A DNA stretch of 64,000 nucleotides, taken from Rhodoferax sp. GTDB taxonomy: Bacteria > Pseudomonadota > Gammaproteobacteria > Burkholderiales > Burkholderiaceae_C. Under the pieces are notes generated by a model that was not told the origin of the DNA, did not search any database, and was given only the letters and a program-made list of their open reading frames with translations. The position numbers and the translations under genes were made by a program. Where the stretch lies: the NCBI GenBank assembly GCA_024236015.1, contig JACKLK010000003.1, forward strand, positions 248,001-312,000, given 5' to 3'. Shown here one piece after another: positions 41,698 to 50,325 of this stretch; position 1 is the first letter of the stretch; the number at the start of each line of letters is the position of its first letter.

Positions 41698-42486
41698 CTA
41701 ACGCAGTTCGCGGCAGCCGGCGCAGGCCTGCGGCACCTGCCGGCGCGCCAGCGTCTGGCGCAGGTCGTCGATCGAGGTGTAGACGCCGCTGTCCTTGATG
41801 AAGCAACACGGCATCTCGGTGCCGTCGATGTCGTAGTACCGCATGCGCGGCTGGTCCAGGAAACTGCAGCTGTACTGTTCCAGCACAGGCGCGGCGCGCG
41901 GCATCAGCCGGATCGGTTGCCCGCCACCAGCCGACTGCCGGTCGTAGTGGCGCACATAGTCGTCCTTGACCTGCAGCGGCTGCACGATGTGCCGGTGTAC
42001 GCCCAGCCGGCCCACGTAGGCGCGCAGCGGTTCGATGTCCTGGCCGAACTGCACCGTGTGCACGGTCACGCGTTTCGGCCCCATGGCCGCCACCAGCGAC
42101 TCCAGGTTGGCCAGCACCTTGGGCAGGTTGTAGCGCCCCATGCGCCGCGCCTGCTCGGCATCGAGCGTGTCGACCGAGACGCCGACCGACGGCAAGGCCG
42201 CGGCGAACTGCGCGGCATCGACCCGGGTGCCGTTGGTGATCGTGTACGGGCGCAGGCCGTGGTTGCGCACCGCGCGCACCATGTCCCAGAACGCCGGATG
42301 CAGCGTCGGTTCGCCCTCGCCCTGCAACGACACCGTCATGCCGGTGAAGGGCCGCAGCCGCGCCAGGATACGCGCGAACACCTGCATGTCCATGTGCCGC
42401 TGCTCCATGTCGCGGCCGGCGCAGTAGTGGCAGTCGAAGTTGCAGATCGTCGTGACCTCGATCTGCGCCGAACGGGCGTCGATCAT
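41698..42486 (-). CDS. Radical SAM/SPASM-like protein
   Basis: A 262-residue radical SAM enzyme. The cluster motif CNFDCHYC (Cys15, Cys19, Cys22) is of the canonical CxxxCxxC type, with SLQGEGEPTLHP as the glycine-rich SAM motif. A short C-terminal SPASM/twitch-like region has Cys in YSCSFLDQPRMRYYDIDGTEMPCC and ACAGCREL. The size, with a small C-terminal domain, resembles enzymes that modify peptides or make cofactors, but no precursor peptide was found next to it. ATG 42486 has no clear RBS. It lies 74 bases after the AraC gene on the same strand. Confidence 0.85.
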   Translation of the reverse strand: MIDARSAQIEVTTICNFDCHYCAGRDMEQRHMDMQVFARILARLRPFTGMTVSLQGEGEPTLHPAFWDMVRAVRNHGLRPYTITNGTRVDAAQFAAALPSVGVSVDTLDAEQARRMGRYNLPKVLANLESLVAAMGPKRVTVHTVQFGQDIEPLRAYVGRLGVHRHIVQPLQVKDDYVRHYDRQSAGGGQPIRLMPRAAPVLEQYSCSFLDQPRMRYYDIDGTEMPCCFIKDSGVYTSIDDLRQTLARRQVPQACAGCRELR

Positions 42487-42560
42487 GCGGCGGGTTGGCG
42501 CGGTGTGGGCATGCGCCGCATGGTAACGCCGCGCCGCCGGCGACGACGACCGCCGGCCCT

Positions 42561-43568
42561 TCAGCCCGCGACGCCGAAGGCCGCGCGGTAGGCCTGCGGC
42601 GTCATGCCGCTGCGTTGGCGGAAACAACGCGTCAGGTGCGGCTGGTCGGCATGGCCGGACAGGAAGCCGACCTCGGCCAGCGGCAGCTCGGTGTGCAGCA
42701 GCCACCAGCCGGCGACGCGGTAACGCGCCTCGGCCAGCAGCCCCGCATACCGCAGCCCGGCCTGCTGCAGCTGCCGCTGCAACACGCGCGGCGACAGGCC
42801 GAGTTGCCGCGCCAGGTCGGCCACACCGGGCGGTGCCGGCAGGCCGGCTGCCAGCGCATGGAAAGCGTCCTTGCCGACGGCGGGCCAGGGTTCCGTCGCC
42901 ACCAGGTCCGGCAGGCCGCCTGGCACCGGGGCCGTGCGGGCCGCTGATTCCGCCGCAGCCGTTGGCCGTGGCAACCAGCGGATCCGCCAGTCGTTTGCCG
43001 CAGCCTGGCGCACGGCCTCGGCCAGTCCCTCCGCGTGCGGCAGCGGAAACACCGCGGCGCCGCCGGCCGTGCACGACACCTGCTCCAGGCCGGTTTCCTC
43101 GAGCAAGGCCGCGACCAGGCCCAGCACGACCAGGCTCTCGGCCGGCAGCGGCTGCGCACCGGGATCCAGCGACGCATGGCGCAGGTACGCCTCGCCCGGC
43201 TGCAGGTCCAGCACGCGCACCCGGTGCCGGGAATGCACATAGGCCTCGAGCCGGCTCCAGCGCCGGAACAGGTCCGGCGCATCGTGCGCCGACGCCAGCG
43301 CGCGGTGCACCGGCTCCTCGGCGAAGCGCCGGATGCCGCGCCCCAGCAAGGCCAGGCAGGCAAAGCCGCCGTGGTCGACGGCGTGGCGCAGCACCAGCCG
43401 TTTGGTGTCGATGGCGACTAGGGCCCCGGCCGCCGCGGCGGCCGGCACGGCGACCGGCGGCAGACCCAGGTCGGCCATGCCCTGCACCAGCACGCGCACC
43501 ATGGCCGCGCTGGCGAAGTCGCCGGGCGGCGAAGCTTTCACACGGCGCGACTGTGTTGGATCCGGCAT
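42561..43568 (-). CDS. AraC-family transcriptional regulator
   Basis: A 335-residue regulator with an N-terminal arabinose-binding-like domain (Arabinose_bd type, residues about 20-200, LALLGRGIRRFAEEP, RHRVRVLDLQPGEAYLR) and a C-terminal AraC helix-turn-helix pair from about 245 (GVADLARQLGLSPRVLQRQLQQAGLRYAGLLAEARYRVA and LPLAEVGFLSGHADQPHLTRCFRQRSGMTPQAYRAAF). It is 32 bases downstream of the molybdo-oxidase large-subunit gene on the same strand, a common layout for a regulator of that oxidase. The signal molecule is unknown. ATG 43568 gives the complete domain. Confidence 0.9.
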   Translation of the reverse strand: MPDPTQSRRVKASPPGDFASAAMVRVLVQGMADLGLPPVAVPAAAAAGALVAIDTKRLVLRHAVDHGGFACLALLGRGIRRFAEEPVHRALASAHDAPDLFRRWSRLEAYVHSRHRVRVLDLQPGEAYLRHASLDPGAQPLPAESLVVLGLVAALLEETGLEQVSCTAGGAAVFPLPHAEGLAEAVRQAAANDWRIRWLPRPTAAAESAARTAPVPGGLPDLVATEPWPAVGKDAFHALAAGLPAPPGVADLARQLGLSPRVLQRQLQQAGLRYAGLLAEARYRVAGWWLLHTELPLAEVGFLSGHADQPHLTRCFRQRSGMTPQAYRAAFGVAG

Positions 43569-43600
43569 CGCGGCATTGTCGGCGCGTCGTGGCCCGGCGT

Positions 43601-45766
43601 TCAGGCCGACGGCCGGCCGGGCAACAGCTGCGGCGACCAGGGCAGGCTCTGCACGCGCACGCCGACCGCATCGCGGATCGCATTGGCCACGGCTGCGCCA
43701 GCGGCCACGATGGCGGTCTCGCCGGCGCCGGTGGACGGCTCGCCGTTGTCGACCAGCACCACCTCCATCTCCGGCACCTGGTCGAACCGGGGCAGCGGCG
43801 ACTCGCCGAAGCTCGACGCCGCCACCTGCGACGCAGCCACGGACAGGCCGTCGGACAACACCATGCCCACACCCCAGACCATGTTGCCTTCGCATTGCGC
43901 GCGCACCTGGTCGGGATGGATGACCAGGCCGCAGTCGTGCGCGCACCACATGCGGCTCACGCGCACGGCGCCGCTGGCGGTGTCGACCGACACGTCGGCG
44001 ACGACGGCGGCATAACTCATGGCCTTGTAGATGCCGCAGGCGATGCCGCGCCCGTGGCGGATGCCGGCTTCCTGCTGCTGCGCGCCGGCCGCCGGCGCGG
44101 CGCCCCAGCCGGCGGCCTGCGCCACCGCGCGCAACACACCGGCCAGCCGCGCGTCGTCGACATGCGCGAGCCGGAACTGCAGCGCGTCGACACCGGCCAG
44201 GCGCGCGCATTCGTCCATGACCGACTCGATGACAAAACCGTTCGGCCCGGCGCCCAGGCCACGCCACGGGCCGGTGAACACCGGCAGGCGCTCCAGGTCG
44301 AACCCGGTGCGCCGGGCCTGCACCCGGTACGGCAACTGCGAGCCCCGGGCCACGCCGCCGTCGCCGATGAAGTCGGTGAACCACTGCATCCAGGCCGGCA
44401 TGGCCGCATTCGTGAACAGGATGTGGCTGCCGATGAAGTCGTGCCGCCAGTGCCGCAGCCGGCCCTGCTGCAAGCGCACCCGCACCCGGTGGCTCGACGG
44501 CGGGCGGTGGAAGCCGAAGCGGAACTCCTGCGCACGCGTCCACTGCACCTTGACCGGCGACTGCACGGCGCGCGCCAGCACCGCGGCCTCCAGTTCCACC
44601 GTGCAGATCGTCTTGCCGCCGAAGGCGCCGCCGATGCGGTGGCCATACACGCGGAGCTGGTCGTCGTCCAGGCCCAGGCGCTTGCCGACCACGTCGCGCT
44701 GGTAGAACACGTCCTGGCTGCCGACGAACAGGTCCATGCCGGAGCCGTCGCCGGGGTCGGCCACCGCGGCGCGCGGCTCGATCGGCGCGTGCGCCGCCAG
44801 CGGCACGTCGAATCGCAGCTCGATGTCCCAGGGCCCTTCGAGGCCCAGCGTGTCGTCGTGCACCTGGTGCGCGCGTTCGGCCGACGCGGCCAGCGCGCGG
44901 TCGATGTCGATGCGGCCGTCGACGAACGCGGCGTCGAAGCCGCCTTCGGTCTGCCAGCGCGGCGCCAGCGCCTGCTCGATACGATCCAGCGCGCCGGGCG
45001 TGCGCGCGACGATGCCCACGCCTTCGGACTGCATCTGCGCCAGCAGCGGGTCGCGCACGAGGGCGACGAAACCATCCACCGCCCGCGCCGCGGCCTCGTC
45101 CATCGACAGCAACGACGACGCCAGTTCCGGCGAAGCGGGGGCCCGGAGCACGCGGCCGAACACCATGCCTTCGCGCCGCACGTCGGCCACATACAGCGGC
45201 CGCCCGCGCACGATGTCCTCACCCTGCTCCATGGCCGGCGCGCGGCCCACGTGGCGGCGGGCGCCGGCGCGGAACGCGCGCAGTCCGGATCGCGGCCGGG
45301 CCGTGGCCTGCAACTGGTCCTGGCCCTGCCCGCGGGCCACCGCCTCGCGCAGCGCGGCACAGGCCTGGGCCAGCGGCTCGGCGAAGTCGCGGATCGACTC
45401 GCTGCCCACGGTGGCACGCACGCGGGCGATGGTGTGCGACGCATGCAGCCGTGCGTCGACCTGCTCCCACGGCACGTCGAGTTCCTCGCAGGCGACCTGC
45501 TTGAGCCCGGTCAGGATGTTCTGGCCCATCTCGACACGCGGCAGCACCAGCGTGTAGCGCCCGTCGCCGAAACGGATCCAGCCGACCGCGTCGTCGAGTT
45601 CGGCCGCCGGGCGTTTCGGGATCACCGGCAGGTTGCAGCCGGGCAGGAATCCGACCGTCAACGTGGCACCGGCGGCCACGGCCAGGAAGCGCCGGCGCGA
45701 GACACCTGCGCGGCTCGCCGACCTGCCTTCGGACGGCGCACCGCGGCCGCGGCCCTGCGCGTTCAT
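43601..45766 (-). CDS. Molybdopterin-binding aldehyde oxidase/xanthine dehydrogenase-family large subunit, IorB-like, Tat-exported
   Basis: A 721-residue subunit with a twin-arginine signal SRRRFLAVAAGATLTVGFLPGC (residues 24-45). Cys45 may also act as a lipobox, so the enzyme may be a periplasmic membrane-tethered complex. HRIGGAFGGKTICTVELEAAVLAR, TGPWRGLGAGPNGFVIESVMDE and STGAGETAIVAAGAAVANAIRDAVG (catalytic Glu) are molybdopterin cytosine dinucleotide contact blocks of the IorB/isoquinoline 1-oxidoreductase beta-type. It would hydroxylate an aldehyde or N-heterocycle. The gene overlaps the FeS subunit gene by four bases (ATGA). No cytochrome or chaperone gene is adjacent. Confidence 0.9.
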   Translation of the reverse strand: MNAQGRGRGAPSEGRSASRAGVSRRRFLAVAAGATLTVGFLPGCNLPVIPKRPAAELDDAVGWIRFGDGRYTLVLPRVEMGQNILTGLKQVACEELDVPWEQVDARLHASHTIARVRATVGSESIRDFAEPLAQACAALREAVARGQGQDQLQATARPRSGLRAFRAGARRHVGRAPAMEQGEDIVRGRPLYVADVRREGMVFGRVLRAPASPELASSLLSMDEAAARAVDGFVALVRDPLLAQMQSEGVGIVARTPGALDRIEQALAPRWQTEGGFDAAFVDGRIDIDRALAASAERAHQVHDDTLGLEGPWDIELRFDVPLAAHAPIEPRAAVADPGDGSGMDLFVGSQDVFYQRDVVGKRLGLDDDQLRVYGHRIGGAFGGKTICTVELEAAVLARAVQSPVKVQWTRAQEFRFGFHRPPSSHRVRVRLQQGRLRHWRHDFIGSHILFTNAAMPAWMQWFTDFIGDGGVARGSQLPYRVQARRTGFDLERLPVFTGPWRGLGAGPNGFVIESVMDECARLAGVDALQFRLAHVDDARLAGVLRAVAQAAGWGAAPAAGAQQQEAGIRHGRGIACGIYKAMSYAAVVADVSVDTASGAVRVSRMWCAHDCGLVIHPDQVRAQCEGNMVWGVGMVLSDGLSVAASQVAASSFGESPLPRFDQVPEMEVVLVDNGEPSTGAGETAIVAAGAAVANAIRDAVGVRVQSLPWSPQLLPGRPSA

Positions 45767-46236
45767 GACGACGCTCCCGCTCCCGCTCCCGCCAGCGACC
45801 GGATCGCCGCCCGCACCCGGTGCTGGGTGCCGCAGCGGCACAGATGGCCGGCCATGGCCGCGTCGATCTGCGCATCGGTCGGTGCGGGCATGTCGCGCAG
45901 CAACGCGGCCGCCGCCATGATCTGGCCGGCCTGGCAATAACCGCATTGCGGCACCTGGTGCGCCAGCCAGGCGCGCTGCACCGGATGCAGGGTCTCGTTC
46001 GACGGCGCCAGCCCCTCGATCGTCGTGACGGCGCGGGCACCGACCGCGGCGACCGGTGTCACGCAACTGCGCACCGGCGCGCCGTCCAGCCACACGGTGC
46101 AGGCGCCGCACTGGGCCATGCCGCAGCCGAACTTGCTGCCGACCAGGCCGACCAACTCGCGCAATACGTGCAGCAGCTTCTCCTGCTGCCATTGCGCGGG
46201 CACCGTGTGGGGTTGCCGGTTGACGGTGATCTGCAT
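45763..46236 (-). CDS. 2Fe-2S subunit of molybdo-oxidase, IorA-like
   Basis: A 157-residue protein with two [2Fe-2S] domains: CGMAQCGAC (plant-type, with a fourth Cys in VRSCVTPV) and, after the helical linker, CGYCQAGQIMAAAALL and LCRCGTQHRVRAAI. This is the small subunit of IorAB-type oxidoreductases, carrying electrons from the Mo centre. The N-terminus MQITVNRQPHTVPAQWQQEKLLHVLRELVGL and the strong RBS AAGGAGGCTCGC before ATG 46236 fix the start. It overlaps the large-subunit gene by four bases. It has no signal peptide and is probably exported in complex with the Tat-exported large subunit. Confidence 0.93.
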   Translation of the reverse strand: MQITVNRQPHTVPAQWQQEKLLHVLRELVGLVGSKFGCGMAQCGACTVWLDGAPVRSCVTPVAAVGARAVTTIEGLAPSNETLHPVQRAWLAHQVPQCGYCQAGQIMAAAALLRDMPAPTDAQIDAAMAGHLCRCGTQHRVRAAIRSLAGAGAGASS

Positions 46237-46288
46237 GCGAGCCTCCTTGCGGGTCGGTGACGCGCCGTGATCGACGCAGGGCCCCACC

Positions 46289-46540
46289 TTAACAAGACCG
46301 GCGCAATCCGTATTGAACCAACGCGCCAGTGGTGGTGTCTTGCGCCGGCGCTTCCAGCGCCTGCGCCTGCGCCTGTGGCGGTGACCAGGTTGCCCAGTCA
46401 GGGCCGAAGAATTCGACCGGATGCTGGGTGCGCTCCGAGCCGTTACCGCACATCAGCGCATGGGACGGGCAATACCGGTCGCACCCCCAGCAGTTGCGCT
46501 CGGGATGGGGCGGGTTGATCGGGAAGCGCTTGTGGCCCAT
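46289..46540 (-). CDS. DUF3079-family protein
   Basis: An 83-residue protein starting MGHKRFPINPPHPERNCWGCDRYCPSHALMCGNGSERTQHPVEFFGPDW. The block HPERxCWGCDxYCPxxxLxCGNGSxRTxHPxELFGxDW is the DUF3079 signature, with four conserved Cys that look like a zinc or iron site. The function is unknown. ATG 46540 is the start that opens the conserved region; the longer upstream frame has no homology. The tail after about residue 50 (QAQAQALEAPAQDTTTGAL) is variable and low in complexity. It ends 52 bases before the IorA-like gene. Confidence 0.85.
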   Translation of the reverse strand: MGHKRFPINPPHPERNCWGCDRYCPSHALMCGNGSERTQHPVEFFGPDWATWSPPQAQAQALEAPAQDTTTGALVQYGLRRSC

Positions 46541-46667
46541 GGGAATGGATGCAATCTCGCCCCCACCCCATGCAAATGACAGGGGGAAGCAGACCGCGGC
46601 AGTCTGCGCGCAAAGGCGGCTGCGCGCCTTGACGCGCATCAGAGTGCGCTGATGCGGCCGTGCATGT

Positions 46668-46979
46668 GCGCACCGCCCACGCTGACACTTCGCCCCCCAG
46701 CGCCGCGAAGTGGGCCAGCGTCCTGTCCCTGGTCCGGCCGACGAGCAGGTTGACCGGTTTCGGCGCCACCGCCTGCACCACGGCGACACCGGGCGCGTCG
46801 ATCGCTTTGCAACCACGTGAAGTCCGCGCTGGTGGACGCCGGCGCCTGGAGACCCGAGCTGTGCAGGTAGTCGCGGGCACTGCCCGCATCCCAGGCTCTG
46901 GGAATGGCGTAACAGCCAATGGCGGGCAGCCGCCGGGCGCTGCGGCACTTGTCGGCGATGGTCGGGTGGATGGGGGCAT
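46668..46979 (-). pseudogene. Decayed, internally deleted copy of an isocitrate lyase/PEP mutase-family gene
   Basis: Read on the minus strand, the piece keeps the start of the intact gene at 49024 (HPTIADKCRS...GCYAIPRAWDAGSAR, ASTSADFTW), then a short middle piece (KAIDA) and the late part (VVQAVAPKPVNLLVG and LAHFAALGG). About 85 plus 70 residues are missing between these pieces, and an extra base after the start codon and another shift put the parts in different frames. No intact protein is possible. The copy lies about 2 kb from its intact relative in the same orientation, so it is a decayed duplicate. Confidence 0.85.
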
Positions 46980-47220
46980 CGTGGCGACTACGGCCGGGGT
47001 GCAGACCTCCCCTATTTGGGGGATCGAGCGGGGCATCCTCTTGTCTATGGATGCCCCGGGAGTTACAAACTGCGACGTCATTCTCGTCCGTGCCAGCCTG
47101 TGCCGATTGCCTGTCGGCATCGCAAAGAACGCGGATGGAAGTGAGGTGCAGATCGATCACCGCTCCCGGCAACCCGTGGCGTTCTGTCTCGTAGCAAGTC
47201 TTCCCAGAGAAATTGCGGTC
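46980..47220. other. Intergenic stretch before the first PEP-CTERM gene
   Basis: About 240 bases with no supported gene. GC content is lower than upstream, a change that continues through the PEP-CTERM gene. No clear promoter was found; AAGTCTTCCCAGAGAAATTGCGGTC just before ATG 47221 gives only a weak ribosome binding site. Confidence 0.4.
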
Positions 47221-48852
47221 ATGAAACTCTTACCGTTCTCGGCTGTCTGCCTGCTCTTCGCAGGAGCCTTTCTCCACACAGGCGTGCGGGGGCAGGATCT
47301 GAACTTCCGTACGATTCGAACCGAAGTCCATACCATCCCGTTCGACTTCACGTACACGATGAGGGGAAACTCCCAGATGGTGCTGTCGACTCCGGTATTT
47401 GACAACACGCTCTTTACTTTGGAGGGGATCGATCTGGGTTGGAACTTCGTGACCGACATGCATTGGCAGCAAACGCTGTTCAGGCAAGTGCCTGTTGGGA
47501 CGCGCTTTGCGGAAGGAGCCGGTTCGATGAGCATTGGAGTCAGTCCCGCGCTGGTGACTTCCGGTTCCATCGAACTTGGCAGAAGCGTCGCGTTGGATTG
47601 CATCCCGAACTCCTATGGGGTGTGTTTCGCACATACGGCCAACAACAGCTACAGCTTCAGCGAAAACGCCAGTCGCACCTTTCGACAGCTCTTCGAGAGC
47701 TCTTCACTCGGTGGGGATTTGTTCTTGAGCGCATCCAATGCAAAGCTGCCAGGCACTTTGGGTGACTACACCGGCAGCTATCGCACCCATGGCTCACTGA
47801 GCTTGAGCTACATATACGACGATACGACTCCAGCGGAATTCGCGAGAGAGGCATACCGACGCGCCTTGACGACTTACCTGCCGACCTTGGGGGCCGGTCA
47901 GCCGTTTGATCAGGTTGCGTTCTCAAAACTCGTGTACGCGAAGGCCATCGCGATCCGCGAAGAGTTTTCGACCGTCAATGGGCAAAGAACCACATTGAAC
48001 CAAAACGCGAAGGGAGTGGAATATGTGACGCGTGGGATCAACGGAGCGCTGATCCAACGTGCGGGCCTAAGTGCATCAAGCGATATCAACGACGTCGCGA
48101 ACGCCTTCATCACACTGTCCGCCCCCACATACGTCGCTCTGAAGATGGTTGGTCAGTCGCTCGGGGTGGACTATTCAGAACAGGGTGGTGGCAAGGCATC
48201 GATCGCAAGGCCTCAAGATGCCATATTCGGCATCCAGGGGTTCTTGGCCGGGTCCGACGGTGGAACCGTTGAAGGTGCTCTGAACTCCATATATGGACTT
48301 GACCTTCAACCGCATCCAGGAATTCCAAGGCCCGAACAGCCTCCACCAACAAAGCGCCAGGAAGGCACTGAAGTTCCGTTGAGGCTGAACGACAACGGCC
48401 CGCGAATGTCTACGCAACTCTTCGCCGTGAATGTGACGGATTTGTCGTCGCCGATATTGATTGACCCACCGAACAATGGAAGAACACTGTTTGTCTTGAG
48501 TGGCAGTTTTTTCTCGACAGTGAAGCTGCTCACGCCCGAGGGTGTTGATCTGGCGTTTCATCTGGAGACGAGAGATCGACATTTCGACGTGATGGCCGGT
48601 CAGACGTTTGATTTCGGCATGCACTCGCTCGGCGAAGACCTCGACTGGTTTTTCGTGTCTGGCATCGACGCTTCCGTTCCCGAGTTTGACGCTTTGTTCA
48701 CCTTTACGAAGACCGGCGCCATCAGTCTCGCCAGCATCGACGTGTCGGCAGTACCGGAGCCGGCGACTTATGCGATGCTGTTCGCCGGGCTCTTCCTGGT
48801 TCTGGGCGCCAGCGCGCGTCGACGGAGGGCGATCGATGCCTGCGCATGTTGA
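47221..48852 (+). CDS. Exported PEP-CTERM protein, large
   Basis: A 543-residue protein with signal peptide LLPFSAVCLLFAGAFLHTG (residues 3-21) and a C-terminal PEP-CTERM sorting signal: VPEPATYAMLFAGLFLVLGASARRRRA (from about residue 511), i.e. the PEP motif, a hydrophobic helix and an arginine cluster. Exosortase cuts such proteins and places them in the exopolysaccharide layer. The body is Ser/Thr/Asn-rich beta-type sequence of no known family. The stretch is clearly lower in GC than its neighbours. No exosortase or polysaccharide gene is in the window. The ATG at 47221 is the first in frame before the signal peptide. Confidence 0.85.
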   Translation: MKLLPFSAVCLLFAGAFLHTGVRGQDLNFRTIRTEVHTIPFDFTYTMRGNSQMVLSTPVFDNTLFTLEGIDLGWNFVTDMHWQQTLFRQVPVGTRFAEGAGSMSIGVSPALVTSGSIELGRSVALDCIPNSYGVCFAHTANNSYSFSENASRTFRQLFESSSLGGDLFLSASNAKLPGTLGDYTGSYRTHGSLSLSYIYDDTTPAEFAREAYRRALTTYLPTLGAGQPFDQVAFSKLVYAKAIAIREEFSTVNGQRTTLNQNAKGVEYVTRGINGALIQRAGLSASSDINDVANAFITLSAPTYVALKMVGQSLGVDYSEQGGGKASIARPQDAIFGIQGFLAGSDGGTVEGALNSIYGLDLQPHPGIPRPEQPPPTKRQEGTEVPLRLNDNGPRMSTQLFAVNVTDLSSPILIDPPNNGRTLFVLSGSFFSTVKLLTPEGVDLAFHLETRDRHFDVMAGQTFDFGMHSLGEDLDWFFVSGIDASVPEFDALFTFTKTGAISLASIDVSAVPEPATYAMLFAGLFLVLGASARRRRAIDACAC

Positions 48853-49023
48853 AGTGGCAATGGTCAACACCACACGGCGCCACTGGAGCCGACCAGTTGG
48901 AAACGCCGTCGCCAATGGTTCACCGATGCGGGCGTCCACCAGGCTGACGCCACGCAGAAAGGCGACATAGCGGCGTATGCGTACCCGCGCAAGCCATCGA
49001 CGCTGAGCGCACCGCTGGCTCGC

Positions 49024-49881
49024 TCAACCTGCACGCGAAGACGACGGAACACCCGCGCCGCGAAACAAGGGATTGAGTTCGCGCCCCGGCGAGGCGACGA
49101 AAGCGTCGAAGCGCCCTTCGGTGGCGATCTGCCGCGCGGCGTCCATGAACGCATGCCAGGCCGCACCGGCCAGCGCGCCGCCCACACTGACCCGCCGCAC
49201 GCCCAGGGCGGCGATGTCGGCCAGCGTCATGTCGCTGGCCCAGCCGACCAGCAGGTTGACCGGCTTCGGCGCCACCGCCTGCACCACGGCGACGATCTGC
49301 TCGCGGGTCCGCAGGCCCGGCGCATACAGGCAGTCTGCTCCGGCCTGGGCATATGCCTTGAGCCGCGCGACCACCTCGTCGATGTCGCCTTGGCCGACCA
49401 GCAGGCATTCGGCGCGCCCCACCAGCACCACGTCGCCACCGGCCGCGTCGATGGCCTTGCGCGCCGCACGCATGCGCGCCACGGCCGCATCCAGCGGATA
49501 CAGCGGCGCGGCCGCGTCCCCGGTCGAATCCTCGATCGACAGGCCGGCCACACCGGTCTCGATCGCCAGCCGCACGTTGTCGGCCACCCCTTGCGGCTCG
49601 GCCGCGAAGCCGCCTTCGAAGTCGGCATTGATCGGCACATCCACCGCCTCGACCAGTTCGCGCAGATGGCCCAGCACCGCGTCACGCGACACCCCGTTGT
49701 CGGCCAGCCCCTTCGACCACGCAAAGCCGGCACTGGTGGACGCCAGCGCCTGGAAGCCCAGGCTTTGCAGGTAACGGGCGCTGCCCACGTCCCAGGGGTT
49801 GGGAATGGCGAAACAGCCGGCAGCGTGGAGTTGCTGGAAGGCGCGGCGTTTGTCGGAGATGGTGGGGTGGGTAGCGGGCAT
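49024..49881 (-). CDS. Isocitrate lyase/PEP mutase-family protein
   Basis: A 285-residue TIM-barrel protein of the isocitrate lyase/phosphoenolpyruvate mutase superfamily. RRAFQQLHAAGCFAIPNPWDVGSARYLQSLGFQALASTSAGFAW is the N-terminal block, INADFEGGFAAE has the metal-binding Asp and Glu, and VNLLVGWASDMTLADIAALGVRRVSVGGALAGAAW the C-terminal block. The superfamily cleaves or rearranges C-C or C-P bonds of 2-oxo acids, as in methylisocitrate lyase, oxaloacetate decarboxylase and PEP mutase. Lack of the KKCGH motif excludes isocitrate lyase proper, and the PEP mutase loop is unclear, so the substrate is open. Decayed relatives lie nearby. Confidence 0.85.
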   Translation of the reverse strand: MPATHPTISDKRRAFQQLHAAGCFAIPNPWDVGSARYLQSLGFQALASTSAGFAWSKGLADNGVSRDAVLGHLRELVEAVDVPINADFEGGFAAEPQGVADNVRLAIETGVAGLSIEDSTGDAAAPLYPLDAAVARMRAARKAIDAAGGDVVLVGRAECLLVGQGDIDEVVARLKAYAQAGADCLYAPGLRTREQIVAVVQAVAPKPVNLLVGWASDMTLADIAALGVRRVSVGGALAGAAWHAFMDAARQIATEGRFDAFVASPGRELNPLFRGAGVPSSSRAG

Positions 49882-49998
49882 GGGGAACTCCGGACGGGGG
49901 TGGGTGGAGCGGATCTTCGATGCATCGACCAGAGGCGCGGGCTCAGGGTCGGTTCCAAGCCTAGCACCATCCCGTTTCGACGGACAGATGTGACACGC

Positions 49999-50205
49999 GA
50001 CCTTTTCGGGCGCCAGGAATGGCCCGGCATGGTCGGCGTAGCAGTCGAGAATGATCGCGCCCATTGCCACTTCACCCTGGCTCTGGGCGATCGACTTGCC
50101 GATCTCGCGTGTGATCAGCGCCGAGAAACCCTGCGAGCGCGCACGAGGGACGCTGACGGCGCGCTCCAATACGGCCACTCAGCCATTCGCATGGAGTGTC
50201 GAAAT
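49999..50205 (-). pseudogene. Fragment of an NAD-dependent aldehyde/succinate-semialdehyde dehydrogenase gene
   Basis: On the minus strand, from 50205 down, LHAN, a stop, then VAVLERAVSVPRARSQGFSALITREIGKSIAQSQGEVAMGAIILDCYADHAGPFLAPEKV. This matches a piece of about 65 residues near the N-terminus of SSADH-type aldehyde dehydrogenases (xxLITREMGKPIAQxxGEVEKC...YYAEHAexFLAPE). Neither a start nor the catalytic Cys/Glu region is present. It is dead debris between the PEP mutase-family gene and the second PEP-CTERM gene. Confidence 0.75.
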
Positions 50206-50325
50206 ACTTGACAGCTCATATTCGACAACGCCGCAAAGCGTTGATTCATTGGTGTGGCACGACCCTTGCCTACAAGGGAATGGATACAAATACAGTAGTC
50301 TCTGAAACACAATAGGCAGACCCAT

